A DNA stretch of 64,000 nucleotides from Owenia fusiformis (Eukaryota > Annelida > Polychaeta > Sabellida > Oweniidae). Made by a program: the position numbers and the translations under genes. The DNA lies in the NCBI GenBank assembly GCA_903813345.2, contig CAIIXF020000009.1, positions 26,820,740 through 26,884,739 on the forward strand. The letters run 5' to 3'. The number at the start of each line of letters is the position of its first letter. Within the stretch, counting starts at the first letter, position 1. Of the stretch, positions 11,035-25,000 are shown in pieces. The notes beneath the pieces are model-generated. The model saw nothing but the letters and a program-made list of their open reading frames with translations, had not been told where the DNA came from and made no database searches.

Positions 11035-11699
11035 TCAATTCAATTCAATTCAATTTTTTTATTTATTTCATAATTTTTTATATAATATACACTATAAAAA
11101 CAAGCCGCTAGACACCCTAGTGTATATGTTGCAGTTTAACAGAAATTATTAAAATGACATCTAGACTACATATAAAAGAAAACACTTATATTATGTTACA
11201 TGTAGGTATATAAAAATGGTATTAACAATTTATCTAAGGATGTACAATGTAAAAATGTTACAAAAAATCAGGTACCAGTATAAAATCAACAATACAGTAT
11301 GATATTGGTTTATGCATTATCGATAGATGAGTAGTTTTTTATATGAAGATTTGAAAATATTTAGAGTGGAGGATTTTTTAATATCATGTGGTAGAGCATT
11401 CCAAAGATTAGGGCCTAGATAGCATAATGCAATTGTCTTGTGTAATGATGATGAATATTAATGTTGATATCAAACAAGTCTTGAAATAGATTTTTTGGAA
11501 GACTGGGGTGCTTATTAAAGATTTTGTACATGAACTGACCAGTACAATATCTGTTGACATCAAAAATATTTAATATTTTAAGATCTTTAAATAGGGGAGC
11601 GGAGTGAGAAAGTCTATCCTTATTTAAAGCAATTGTTTCTGCAGTTTATGTAGATGATCATAAAATGATTTGAATGTGTTACCCCAGATTATGTTGCAA
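11035..11699 (-). mobile_element. 5'-truncated LINE (CR1/Jockey-like) C-terminal fragment
   Basis: Minus-strand translation gives LGPNLWNALPHDIKK followed by an STLNIFKSSYKKLL-like end, and upstream RYCTGQFMYKIFNKH. These are the typical C-terminal motifs of CR1/Jockey-type reverse transcriptase polyproteins, here with stops and frameshifts. The 3' end carries an (ATTGA)n tail at about 11035-11056. The insert is flanked by TATAT (11030-11034 and 11700-11704), and the homologous copy 2 lacks it and has TATAT once. Confidence 0.8.
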
Positions 11700-12414
11700 T
11701 ATATGAAGTTGGAAATCATAATTAGAAACAAGTTTATAAAAAATTTTGTTTTTGACGTAATCATGCTCACCTTTACATAATTGCAAAAACACTTGAATCC
11801 AAAAATATAATACATGACGTCAATTTAAAAGAATCTTTTTGGATGTGGGTTGCTAATTTATAAAATGCTACATTTTGAGCAACATTTTTGACAGCCATCA
11901 CCCTTGCATCATTACCCTATGCAGATGTTGCTTGAGGAAAAAGCTCATAGGCAATATCATGCATGTGCAGCGTGGAACCAAAGGTCATTTTGGAATTGGA
12001 ATTTGTGATATTGTATAAACTAAGGCGTGTTGGGTATTCAGTTATGTTCATATTTGTATAGGTGATACCTGATATAAAGGAAAGTGTGTAAATAGTTGTG
12101 TACTTCATTCTGTAGACATGGTAAAGGCATTTAGATAATAGCCAAAAACTATATTTTTCAAAAAAATTATGGTCAAAAAGCCAAAAATTTATGGTCTATG
12201 ACATTCTCAGATCTTATATGAGCAATGAGCCTATGAATTTGAACCACCATGAGAACATTTAATTTCAACTTTCTAATTTTCTAATTAAAAATACGTATTT
12301 TGCTTATAAAGCCAATAACGCAAACGCAAGTAGGTATTTACCAGTTTCACCACTAGGTGGCTCAATCGGGTAAGACAGCATGGCGGGTATAGTAGTTTTA
12401 GTGGTTCTATTTTT

Positions 12415-13412
12415 TTTGCGAACTTATTATGCTTAAGTTTAGAGATGCAATAACGTAGGTAGTGGGTACATAAGTTCAGGTAAGGTAAGTTGAGTGCTTT
12501 AAAATTTTCTCAGAATTCTTTCATTACTGGTTTATATGAAGTTGGAAATCATAATTAGAAACAAGTTTATAAAAAAATTTGTTCTTGACGTAATCATGCT
12601 CACCTTTACAGAATTGCAAAAACACTTGAATCCAAAAATATAATGCATGACGTCAATTCAAAAGAATCTTTTTGGGTGTGGGTTGCTAATTCAAAAATGC
12701 CACATTTTGAGCAACATTACACCCTATGCAGATGTTGCTTGAGGAAAAAGCTCATAGGCAATATCATGCATGTGCAGCGTAGAACCAAAGGTCATTTTGG
12801 AATTGGTATTTGTGATATTTTTATAAAACTTAGGCTTGTTGGGTATTCAATTATGTTCAATATACATTTTAGGCTAAATAAGTAAGTTCATAGTCTGGTA
12901 ATATTAAATCCATTTATTTATTTATTTTATTGCCATAGCAATTAATTATTTTTTGACGTTGTTAAGGTTTAATGACATAATAGTAGATTTACCTGTATTC
13001 ATTTCAACTGTTTTCAATTTAAATTTAGTGATCATGGATTCAGTTTGCATTCGAAATGTCTAAAACAAAAAAAAATTGTAATTAAGTCTGTGACAATGAA
13101 CACTAATCTTTGGTTAATATTTCTTTAGGTGATACCTAATATAAAGGAAATTGTGTAAATAGTTGTGTTCTTCATTCTGTAGATATGGTGATGCATTTGG
13201 GTAACAAAAACATTATGGTCTATGACATTCTCAGATGTTCTATGTGCGATAAGCCTATGAATTTCAACAATGGGAACATTTCATTTCAACTTTCTAATTT
13301 TCCTACAATAAAAATATTTTGCTTATAAAGCCAATAACGCAGATGCAAGTACGTAGTTACCAGTTTAACCACCGGGTGGTTTGTTCGGTTCAATCAGGAT
13401 GACGGGTATAGT
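12415..13412. repeat. tandem duplication, copy 2 (with empty sites)
   Basis: It begins with GAACTTATTATG like 4322 and ends near GGGTATAGTAG like the end of copy 1. It lacks both the CACTA-type element and the LINE fragment. It has about 245 bp of its own (roughly 12880-13125) that copy 1 lacks. No gene is recognised in either copy; the frame at 12643-12885 is not conserved in copy 1. Confidence 0.75.
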
Positions 13413-15928
13413 AGAAAGTTCCCTTAAACTTAAATTACATCTGTTTTAGTAGTTCAATTTTCATATCATCCATATGTATCTCATAGTTATGCAATTTAAA
13501 ATATGTCTACTTAAAGAAAATGTTATCCTACAATTATATGCACAACTCATTTTAATATGAATAGCACCTGTCACTATTCCTTTCATATTTAAATGAGTTG
13601 GTCATAAAATAGTAGGCTAATCCAGTAGCCGATACTGTAATAATCAGCAAGAATTCTCCCAGTAGTAATACGTGATTTTTCTCGAAAAACACGAAATCAG
13701 GCACGCCATTCCAAGTCTTCTACGTGAGCGTTAAACATTGCACGTAAATACTAAATTCATCATTCATTCATGCAATGTGTTTGGGCCTCTTAATATTAAT
13801 TTTATCGTGGAAACTTTTTTAGATTAATACTCATTAATACTCATTTTTATTACAAATTAGTGAATAAATTGTTGTGGTTTTGTTTGTAACCTGCACTCAT
13901 TTTTTGATTCAAAACTTGAATAACAAGTAATAATTGTCTTGTTTTGAAAACATCAGACTCCGCCAAATCTGTAATTTACTGGTATCATACTTTGTATGAA
14001 TATATGTATGTGCTAATTATTAGATACATTGAACGTGTAAATGTTGTCAATAATTTTAAGGACAAGTTCATGGTATTCAAGTGATCATTAAAAAGGGCAA
14101 CGAGGATATCATAGACGAATATCACTTAAGCGACATGGACTGTGTTTATTTATAATAACTGTAACAGGTCGAATTAAAGATATCAAAACGATAATTCAAA
14201 CAGGATCAGATTGCTTTCATGAATTTATCCTGATTCATTGTTGTTTCCGTTTGAACGAGAGACAGTTTTAACAACTTAAAAAATTAAATATAAATGGGGC
14301 TCTCTAATGCATGCTCAAACTTTCATTTAGCATGCGCGGTTTAAGCACTAACATAGATTCTGACTAACACTCTTTGGCAATCGTTTGTATAACACTTGTT
14401 TAATCGAAACTACATAATTCTTACTGCAGAAGATGTCAGATATAACCAAACATACAGTATAATCGTGTCAATGCTTTATGGTTCAATATAACCATACATG
14501 ATATATATGACCGCTGTTGACAGGTTGATGGTTTATACATGAATCCTCCAAATCCCCTCTTCGTACGGCCCTGGTATATTACTGATGACTGCAGTTAGAC
14601 TGGCTGATTGACGAAGAAGAAAAATCTAAGGTGCTTATAATTTTTTTATGAAAAATATAGAAATAACATCCAAATTAAATTATGAATATTCAAAAGAAGA
14701 CATTTAAATCTACAATATGTAAAAATATCAAAATTGTCCAAAGCAGGCGTAGTGCAGTAGACTGATGAACTTTGTTCTCCAAACCGAGACTAGTCCTTTT
14801 GCATCAGCATACTAAAATTCAAGCAAATCCATCATAGGTATTTGAGTTATCAAGCATTACAGAGATTATCAAAATTTTTTACAAAAAAATGATGACAGTT
14901 AGGGCTATTTATGGCATGTGCTTTCAATAGAAGGGTAGGCAACTTCCTATATTTCATACATAAGCCTTGTCTTAGGTTTTCAAAATTGGAGAAGAAATGC
15001 TTCCTGTACAAATTCCAAGAAAATGCTTTTCATGTATGATTTTAAGAAATAATCCAAAAAACAGATTATCTGCATTTATGTTGATAATCTAATAGAAAAT
15101 GGAATTCATCATAAGTTTGGCAATAGTGAAATTGAACAGACCCCCACAAATTATATTCTTATTGAAATGTGTTCTTGAATAATTACCCACAATGCAAAAC
15201 TCGTGAGAACATTTTGATACCTCTTTCCCTTATTGGTCTTTTTTTGTTTACTTTAAATGAGATTAATCATGTTTCATGTTTTAATCAAATTATTGAATGA
15301 CCATGGTTATGGTTATGGTATTTTGCAACACAAGTTAAACTGTGATTCCACTTTCATTTCCAGCTGCTTTTGTAAAGCAGTTATTTGTCTATTAAGAATT
15401 ATGCATTAGCAAATTGTCTTTCATAAAAGGACAATGCCACAAATACAAATTCACCCCTCCCCATCTTTTCCCAACCATGACATGTGTTAGACAAGAAACA
15501 TCCAACTATAAAAGAAAGCTCGAGAGTACTTTTATCAAAATTTGTCAGAACATTTTATTATAGTCTTTGCTTAGCCTATTAGAATTGGTACGGATGAACG
15601 TACATACGGACGGATGGACGGACTGACGGAGGTGTTCCCTATATCCCTCCGAATTTTGTTCGATGGGATAATCATTCATTTGCTAGGTCTGGTAGTTATG
15701 CCTCAGTCACATTTGATCTACGATAACCATATGGCGGCTGACAGCTCCCCAATGAGGAGCCAGATACAAGACTAAGTTCAAATGATTCCTATACCTGTAA
15801 AAACATCAATCCCCTCAAGCCTGCACATCAAATACAAAATAACTATGTGAGTCAAAAACAATAACAACAAAACAACAATTACAATAAAAAATTACAATTA
15901 CAATAAACATTACAAAAAGAGATTTTAC
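13413..15928. other. no gene recognised; presumed RUFY intron or 3' flank
   Basis: The downstream RUFY exons (rest of the coiled coil and any FYVE finger) were looked for on the minus strand here and across 1-15928 and not found. A CGGACGGATGG-type simple repeat lies near 15600. A segment near 14815-14930 resembles 38355-38440. Confidence 0.4.
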
Positions 15929-16096
15929 CTGCATTTTATTGTACATTTCAAGATTCATGGCTTTTATTTCTTCGAGTTGTTTCCTTAAAGTGATGACTGT
16001 GTCTTGTTTCTCGTGGATATCTTTCTCCAGTAACCGCACTGCAACTTCCATTTCTTGTTTCATACCAATTTGAAGCTCTAGTTCTTTTTCTGTGTC
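15929..16096 (-). CDS. RUFY: RUFY exon 10, coiled coil (last exon seen)
   Basis: 168 nt, 56 codons, phase 0 in and out. It encodes [20 protein letters not shown] and [11 protein letters not shown]. Donor GTAAAA. Reading through the donor gives a hydrophobic tail that soon stops and looks intronic, so a further exon is expected to the left. Confidence 0.92.
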
Positions 16097-19000
16097 CTGA
16101 AACAAATGAGGAGTTTCATAATTTCTTTGTTTTTAATATTTTATTGAATTTATACAATTGGTAGTACCTATTTTAGTGCCAGTCTTAATTTAACATTAAA
16201 TAAATATGGATTATTTTTAATTAACTGATTTGAATTGTTTTGATTTGTTGCCTTATTGGCCTTAAAATGTTTCAATTTAGTAAATTGTGTTTTAAAAATG
16301 GTGGACAGTTTTCAAAGTCTTAGGCAAAGAGCTAGTAAAACCATAATAGAACCTTTCCCCAAGATGCCTAAGTTGGATGTTTGGAAGTATTTGGTTTCTC
16401 CGAAGAGAATACGTCTACCCTATGTCGGTTGTGCAACACAAACTTGAAATACGCTGCAGGTTTCCAATTTTACGATTGAAACATTTGTAAAAAAAATTTA
16501 TTTTAAAAATTAGACTGCGATCTTTATTATACTTCAATTCATTTCCTATCTTGTAACTGCTTTCTATTACCCACTCATACTAACATTTTTATGACTTGAT
16601 ATATACACTTTTTCATGTGTCCTACCCCAGGTCCTAAGTCAGGTTGAGAATTTGGGTAAACACCCCACCCCAAGATTATCTTTATGCCACCAAGCCCACT
16701 GCACAGTTATATCCCAACTGAAGGACATCTGTACTATCCACATAATTTCAAATTTCAGGAAACACATCTTCTGTGAGGAAACATATTGAAAGGTCTTACG
16801 CTACCAGACCCAGTAATGCCCCCCATCTAATATGGGGCAAGCGGCTTCGATAGCCAGCTACAAATCGTTCAATTCTAGTTATTTAATTCCATAAATATTC
16901 AATGATTATCAGCTATTACGATTCCATATTGATCATGTATAAGATTGAATATAAAATTATATGTCCTAATAATGCCATATTTGTGGCATCAATTGCAATT
17001 TATGAGGCCCGTCTTATTAAGTATACATGTATGATTGAAGAACCGACCGAACGGAGAGACAAGAACCGAGAATCGTACCGAATCGAACCGAACGACCGAC
17101 CTTTCTCTAATATTAATTATCCCAAATGGTTAGAATGATTATCACAATTAGCAGCAATAATATTTTATATTTTGATTTTTAATAATTTATCTGTCTCAAT
17201 TTTTTCCTGTTTCAAATTGTTTTGTACAATTAAATAAAAAAAACTTGAAGGATGAACATTCACAAATATATAACATATTCATCCTAAAGTGAGAAGTAAA
17301 ATATGGAAGATAGGACCTTTTAGGGAACCATACGCTATTTAAGTAAAATACAATTATTTTTTATATCACCCATGTTTTGTCTATTACATACAATTCATTT
17401 CATGTTCAAACTCTTATAAAAGTTATTGAAAGTTATATTTGAGAACGCTAGGAGCGTGTTAATATCAAATCCGTAAATCATCCATCAGATGACTTTCTTT
17501 GTGGTAAAAACATCCCGTAACTAAAGAGGGAAAATTGAAATCTTATTCATAATTGAGCCCCTGTGGTATATTTATGGCCCCACAAGTTCCAGCACTCCTG
17601 CCTAGTATGAAGAAATATGGGTCTGGAACATCGGCTAAAGAATTTATATTGAATAAATGAGATTTTAATGGAGGCATAAGAGGCAAGGCAGGTGAATCCG
17701 GTTAAGTAGGAGTGATTATAAATTTAATAAATATCAAAATAACACTTCTTGCCTGAAAGATGAAAGAAACAATTATGATCAAAATTATTATTAGAAAGAT
17801 AAATTATAAACAAGGCATTAACATGCAAAATGTCACCACCTGCCATTTATTATAGACACCAAATGTTGACTAATCATCGACCAGTGAATGATGAAAACGA
17901 ACTACAAAACACCATCAACAAAATTTATGAAAAGTCCAAAGCATGAAAGCTAGAAAGCTAGAAAGCATGATAGTACTCGTATGCTGACTTTTCTAAAGAC
18001 ATTCAAAATGGCTGCTAAAGTAGCTGTCAAGCAATTTTTCATGAAATTTGCAGACAAGGATTTTAGCAGTTGACTACAAAATGTCCGACATTGCATTACG
18101 TGATTGAACTTATTTGATTTTTTTTCATTGCCAAGGTATTCACGTAGGTGGAGGTATTAATTAATGAAGCAAAATTGAAAACAACATATTAATCAAACAT
18201 TTTCTGCATCAGTGTTGATTCAATAATTTTTGAAAACAAGGAGGTATCATGTGAGAATATAAAACAAAACTTGAAACATGAAAAATGAGAAATGAGAAAA
18301 ATTCACATGTTGTTATAACATAACAGTTATGCCTACTCTGAAAACGAGGTTGGACTGCTACGTTCACTGATTTATCCAATAAAATGGCCACAATGGAACA
18401 GAAAACTAATTTTGAAAGGATGAACGATTTATGTAAGCATTGCATTCGGTGATGCATTCAGTAATGTACAGGGTGGTCCAAAAAAGTGAACCCCTGCAAC
18501 AGGCTATATTTTCCTTAATACATGCATGAATTTGCTCATATCATCACATCTTGTGGAAAAAGGTCTAAATCGAACCCAGGACCTTCTGCTCTCAGAGTCA
18601 GACGCTCTACCTGAGCCATAAAGGCTAGCCACTACAGCTGAGACTGTAGTAGCGACTTGCTATCGAAGGTCATCACATTTTGAGTGGCTCTGAGGCACAT
18701 ATACTGAGAAAACACTAAAAACAATAAAAATTATGAACTTGGATATCTCAGTCAGTAGGTTTACAGCTTATATTCTGCTTCTTGATTTGACCCAGTCTTT
18801 ATAACCATCAATATACATGTCACCGAATGGAACTAGTTTAAAAGGAAATCGTATCTGTGAATCTTGCCTACAGGTGAGAAAGAGGATATGCTGTCTTTCC
18901 CATCCGCCATTTTTTGTTATCGTTACCGCAAAATGTTGCAAATCGCCTTGATGTAACCGTCATGCTATAACAGCATGATTCAGAGTAGAACTAGGGTACC

Positions 19001-22000
19001 AGATGATAATTTGATAATAACTAGTGGTGAATAGAGCCTTTAATTTTTTAAGGTAAATCGCAGTGGCGTAGCGTCGTTTACGCAAAGTACGCAAATGCGT
19101 CCACTGGAACAATCCAATGTTTATCTGAATATTTGGAAATTCTAAATTTCTCAAGTTTTAATAAGCAAAGCCATTGTTCAACCTTATCATTTTGTATCTT
19201 TGAACAGGGTTCAACCATAGAAATTAGGTGTTTATTTTAGTCCTGACATGTCATTAATGATTCTTTCAAATTATACTCTCATAATTTCGTGAATATTCTT
19301 ATGTAATCCATATGACCTCCCCGTATTAAGTACACAATGGCTGCTCATGTGCCGAATCCAGCTCCAGTTTTGGCGTAAGAATCTTTGGAATTTAATGATT
19401 AGGGATAGTTAATCAATTACGCTAATATCTATATACTATAATAATATTCAAGCAAGATTTGGCTGTACCTTTCATCCATAAATCTTATCGGAAGACATTG
19501 AATAAGAGTAATCAACAGTGCTGTCTGCTGCAGACATCTTTTTGTTCAGTGTAAATTAATGAGTACTTATGAGTAAATTTCAAGTGGAAATGAATGCGTA
19601 TCGGGTAAACCCCCCCCCAATCCCAATTTTGGAATTTTGCGTCCCCTAGTAAAATTGCCACGCTACGCCACTGAATCGGTATAATAAAAAGGAGCTTTAA
19701 AGGAATATAGATGTTGAATACATATAAGCAAGTGGTAGTCTGCTATCAACTTTTTTGTGAGGTGCTGATACAACATTTGTTTTATAGGAGATATACATAC
19801 TAGTCGCATTTGTGTCTCCTCTGCCAGCCGATTTTTAGTATCCTCATAGAGATTATCGAGCCCCTGTCTGTTTGTTTGATATGTTTGTCGTTCAGTGTCT
19901 ATGTCCTCTCTATTGGCCTAAAACAGATGATTGAAAAGAAAATTGAAAAAAATGACCTGGAAAAAGAAAACGATTAAACTTTTATTAATAAATATGTACA
20001 AGCATTAATTGTATTATTCAATGACAGTGATATTTCTAGCAGTCTGATTGGCCAATGCTACATATAGAGTCCACACACTCCAACAGTCACATCACCGTAT
20101 TACTTGCTTTCTATCCAAAACATCATCTTCTGTTGAAAAGCTATTTAAAACAAAATATAAATCATTCAATGATCTCTCATAAAATACAGAAAACATTCTT
20201 GGAATAAATACCAGGCTAAATATTTTCTGTATTTTACTTGAATTATTGTATAACTTTTTTTATTCACATATCCTAGTTTTATGCGTTGAAAAAAATTCTG
20301 CACAGAGTAAAGTGAATTTTATTGACATATTAGATGTAGTCTCAGTGCATTGGTGGATTAAAGTTCCAAATTTTTAAACAGACTTCAGATTTTTTCTGGG
20401 AAATTCTCATAAAACTAGTTTTTGATGACAAACAACTGGCTTTAGGTGTCTAGATGAGTGACAAATATGAGATGAGATGGTTAACTGGAAAAATCATGTT
20501 TTCCGTGAAATTCACTGCCAAAAATCAAATTCTGCAAAATTTTGAAATCCAAAATTCAGTGATTTTTCTGCGATGTCACGGAATGCATACTAGGATGAGT
20601 GAATACTGCATCACTGTCAAGCTTGCAGTCGTATAATTGTTAGCCAGGTCACACGTAATAACCTGATTATATCAATTACAACTCAAAAACAACATATCTA
20701 AACTGCATATTAACACTAACATCACACAAAGACTACAAAATATGCATAATGCACAAAGTGATATCTGGGTATTATTTGGATGAATCATGGTGAATGATCA
20801 AGTTTACAATAATCATTCTTTTGATGTATTTCTAGAAAATTGTGCAATATGATTATTATGGCATAGAAGAATATCAATTATCATATCATTTTTATATTTC
20901 TCACTCTATTACGTTTTATTTATATTCGTTTGAGTGAAACGAATTAGAATATAAATTATTTATACATATTACTACAGAGTGAAGCTTTAAACGTTACGAA
21001 AATTACGTTACGCTATTTTCGAATGCGAGTAGAATATGAGTGAGTGAATATGTGTGTAGTGTTTAGGAGAGATGAAATCATTCTGGCTAGGTCGTCAATA
21101 CAGTGAACACCTTCTTAAACATCATTACAGGTTAAAATGTTCAACGTTCGATAGGTTCCATGCATTAGTTCATACTTTTTCAGGCCAAATTTTGAGGCTC
21201 CTCACATAGAGGTTATAATGGTGAAAATTAATGCAATCAATCAATCGAAAGTTTTTGTTTTGAACATGTATATTATACACGCGGTTCTAACTTCGACCGT
21301 TAATTTGAATTTTTGACCTACCGGATGTTTGAAAATCAAGGATTGCGACTCTCATACTGCACCGTTTTTCTTCAAACTTATACCATTAAAAGCAGAACAA
21401 AATTGTCTTTCTGTCGGTGCATTACTTTATTGTAAAGAGTCCCTCGTTCTAGCAGCGTTTTGGTCCCCAGCTGTTAGTAGGCCTTCTTACAGCTGGGGAC
21501 CAAAATGCCGCTGGAAGTAGGGACTCTGTTTAAGAGAATAATGTACCATCAGAAAGGGATTTTTGTTATGCTTTGAATGGTACAAGTTTGAAGAAAAACG
21601 GTGCAGTATGAGACTCGTAATCCTTGATTTTCAAACATCCAGTAGGTCAAAAATTCAAAATAACGGTCGAAGTTAGGACCACGTGATATAAGGCGAAGCT
21701 AAATTAAATCTAAGTACAAAAAATGGCTGTCACATTTTTTTGATAAAGACACATGGTTTTAGAATCTGTTTACCTTGTATATATATTGCATAGGCATACC
21801 TTATTACCGATTACCAATGTTCATAAATGATGCGTAAATTTACACCACTGGAAAAATATATGATGTAATTTAATAGACATATGTTCTTAATAAACGAGAT
21901 GCGACCTCTAGCCAAAGCTATGTTTAATATATAATGAGTGCCGTGTTAATTATTAAAAGTATAGAATGGTCTATACCATACATGCAACAAAAATAAGAAG

Positions 22001-25000
22001 GCATATTCCCCACTCTAGCTTATGACGTAAGTAAAAATGCATATACACAACTCAACACAAACATTTATGACAGTATCATCAAACTAGACTCATAAAACTT
22101 TCTGATAGAGTGTACATACAAAGTGTACATACAAGAATATCATCTATTTTTTCTGAAGATACTAGAGCAAAGGAAATCTCTACCTTTAGTGATAATTTGA
22201 CAATGACAGTGACAGCTCATCCAGTTTTAAATCATCATTCAACAGGCAATAATAATTCACCCTTTAATATACCCTTCAAACTAGCTGTCAGTACTTCATT
22301 AATCTTTGCAGCTATAACTACTAGCCTTATCCAATTCAGACATAAACTTTATGTCATGTCCCAATGAAGACAATGCCATCTCCTTTGGGGGTCACTCATC
22401 AGCATCAAAACTGAATATTTGTTTGTCCTATTCAGGTAATTGCTACTAATAGTGTTTAGCTCTATGTGTAAGGGGTCCGTTTTTCGGAACGTCGTAACTT
22501 ACGATTTAGTTGCAAGTCATTGTTCATCAAAAAATAGACAATGGTCTTCTCGGAATCGTAAGTTACGATCGCACCGAAAACAAACCCCAGGGTAGTAACT
22601 TTAGCAACAGATTCATATCAGTCCAAACTCTACCTCTCTCTTGACATGCAATGTTGTTTAAATTATTGTTCGGCGTTATGACGTGTGGAAAATTGGCTAT
22701 AAAAAAGTGTGATATCGATGCATCTCTAATTGTAAATGAAGATATAGACAACCTGTACCCGTGTGTTTAAATGAGGAAAATAACTCATACAGCCAAAAAA
22801 TATATGGAAACCCAAATTATATTCAGAATAAGGAATTGGTGCAAAATTCCATCTATTATTGAGATTTCATTGTTGTGTAAAGATGTAAAATATAAATATA
22901 AATAAATATAAAACACTGGTGTGTTGAGCATGTTGAAGAGATTTGGACTGGCTTGTTTTTTTGTACGGTACAATTCAAATGATTACCTCTAAGCATACTA
23001 AAGCTACACATTAATTCCCCGATTTCTCAATTGAGTGTGGTGGGGAAATATGAATACTGTACTGTATATGAATACCCCAAGTTTCCAACAAGTGCAAGGG
23101 TGCCACATTATATTGAGTTCAAATTTGACACAGAAAATTATCTACTACCAGATGGCTAGATACAGTAGAACCTGTGAATATTGAACATAAATTGCTGAGA
23201 AAAAACGTTCGATGTTGGTGGGTGTTCACTACAGAGAGGTTAAATGATAAATAAATGGATAGAGTATGTGGGGAGGAAGAGTGTTTACTAGAGACAGGTG
23301 TTCGCTAAGACAGGTTTTACTGGAGATAACTAAAAAATATATACACAATTATTTATTCAATTTTTTCTTCTAGCAATCATTGTTTTCTGTTTAAACATGC
23401 CAATATACTAAATGTATTCTTCTTGATTTTTCTGAATTTTTATTTTTAATGTACTTTAACTGAGAAATTGATCCTTCATGGATATCAATAGTACAAAATG
23501 AGAAAATCATGTTACTCCAATACTAGGGTTAAAATAAATATTTAACTTTACAGAGTGCATAGTGGTTATCTGCGTAGTTGTTTTGCAGTGTTTTGAGTAT
23601 CTCTGATGTAATATTGATTTTGTTCATTAAAGTACCCTACATCAATTAGGCAACATTTTTTACAGGAAATTTCAAAGGATAGGTATCGATATGGTGAACT
23701 GAATTCAACAATGTTTTTCTCTTAAACCAATTATTGAAAACATTCTGTAAAAAACACGGTATTTTATGTAATGTTTATAAATTGATGGGGTAACTTGGAG
23801 ACATGCGCTTATTTTGAAAAAGAAACAAAGAAAATATTATAAACATGGCCAACATTCTTTGAAATTTTTTATATTAATTCGAGTTTACAATACTCATTTT
23901 AAGACATATTACAAAATTATTTTGAGTTCACAATTGTTTTTTCCAAACCATCTTGGGGGTAGGTATATATAAGTCTCGTTGAAATATGAAAGAACCTTCA
24001 ATTCAGCACTGACTTTAAGAGTGTAAGTCACAGTTTAAAGCATTATGATCCATTTCCTCTTCATCACAATAAAAATACAACTGGATCAAAGGAACGTGCG
24101 GGTGCGTAGGTGTGACGCTGTATTTCATGAGCCCAATATACATTAAATCCTAGGTAAAACCAAGCTTTATCCGATGGAATCAAACTTGCATTGTAAGACA
24201 TCTTACATTCAAAGAGCCTGAGGAAATCTTGAGTAAGGACTCAATACTAATTAAGACCCCTTGGCAAAATGTTGATTACACTTTTAAGAGCTCTTTTACT
24301 CTAAAACATTTTAACTAAGATCTCTTAGGAGTATAGTGTAAATCCAACTATTGCAAGAGGATTTGCATAAATGTACATCCAGAAATATGTAGGAATAATA
24401 CCTCGTAGGTGAATTTTAGTACCTGACTAAATGAAAAAATATGTGGCAAAAAATAGTTGATTATGTGAATAAATCGATCATTACTTTGAATGGCCATGGG
24501 CTTTCAATAGAATGGCTGAGCTTTTGGAAATTTGACTCTGATTTCCAAATATAGGACTGAGTTACTTTTTATACTTCAGTGCCCTTAGCACTGAATTGAT
24601 TTTTTGTATTATTAGTAACATTGTACATGTGTACATAAACAACAACCATTTAATTCTGTCTCTATTTAAATCAATGAATAAACAGGGAAAAAGTTCTCAG
24701 CTTACTCTGAAATTAACTTGCAAACAGCAACTCAACGGAGTAGCAAATCCCACTGAACAAATCAATCATTTCCTTCTTGAGAAGAGTTTTATGTCCCTGA
24801 GACATCAGCATTTAACGTTTGAACAAAATAAGTCAACTAAACAATTACGCAAATTAAGCAAGGCTACATTTTCAAGAAAAAACATCCAGCTAGAAGGAAA
24901 CGCCCACAGAAGGACCTCCAAATGAGAAACACACACAGAAGGACCTCCAAATGAGAAACCTCCTATGGGTAATTATCACTCCTTCCTGTTTCCTGTAAGT

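Larger units (their letters stand above)
4319..12394. repeat. tandem duplication, copy 1 (interrupted)
   Basis: Copy 1 of a duplicated host segment consists of 4319-4363, then 10959-11034, then 11705-12394. Each piece aligns in order with 12415-13412. The interruptions are a 6.6-kb CACTA-like element and a 665-bp LINE fragment. The copies differ by scattered substitutions and small indels, so the duplication is old. Confidence 0.75.
16097..19800. other. RUFY intron with SINE and hAT-like insertions
   Basis: No exon is seen between 16097 and 19800. It contains a GTCACC-repeat fragment at about 17812-17900, a tRNA-like segment near 18563-18627 and a MITE at 19061-19673. Confidence 0.6.

Noticed and set aside
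15815-15928. Read-through of RUFY exon 10 past 15929
   Set aside because: A good donor (CAG/GTAAAA) precedes it and the extra residues are a hydrophobic intron-like stretch.
18563-18627. A true tRNA gene
   Set aside because: A and B boxes are present but the acceptor and T stems do not pair; better explained as a SINE head.
24596-24925. 109-residue plus-strand frame
   Set aside because: It begins on TTG, has no recognisable domain and lies in a repeat-rich RUFY intron.
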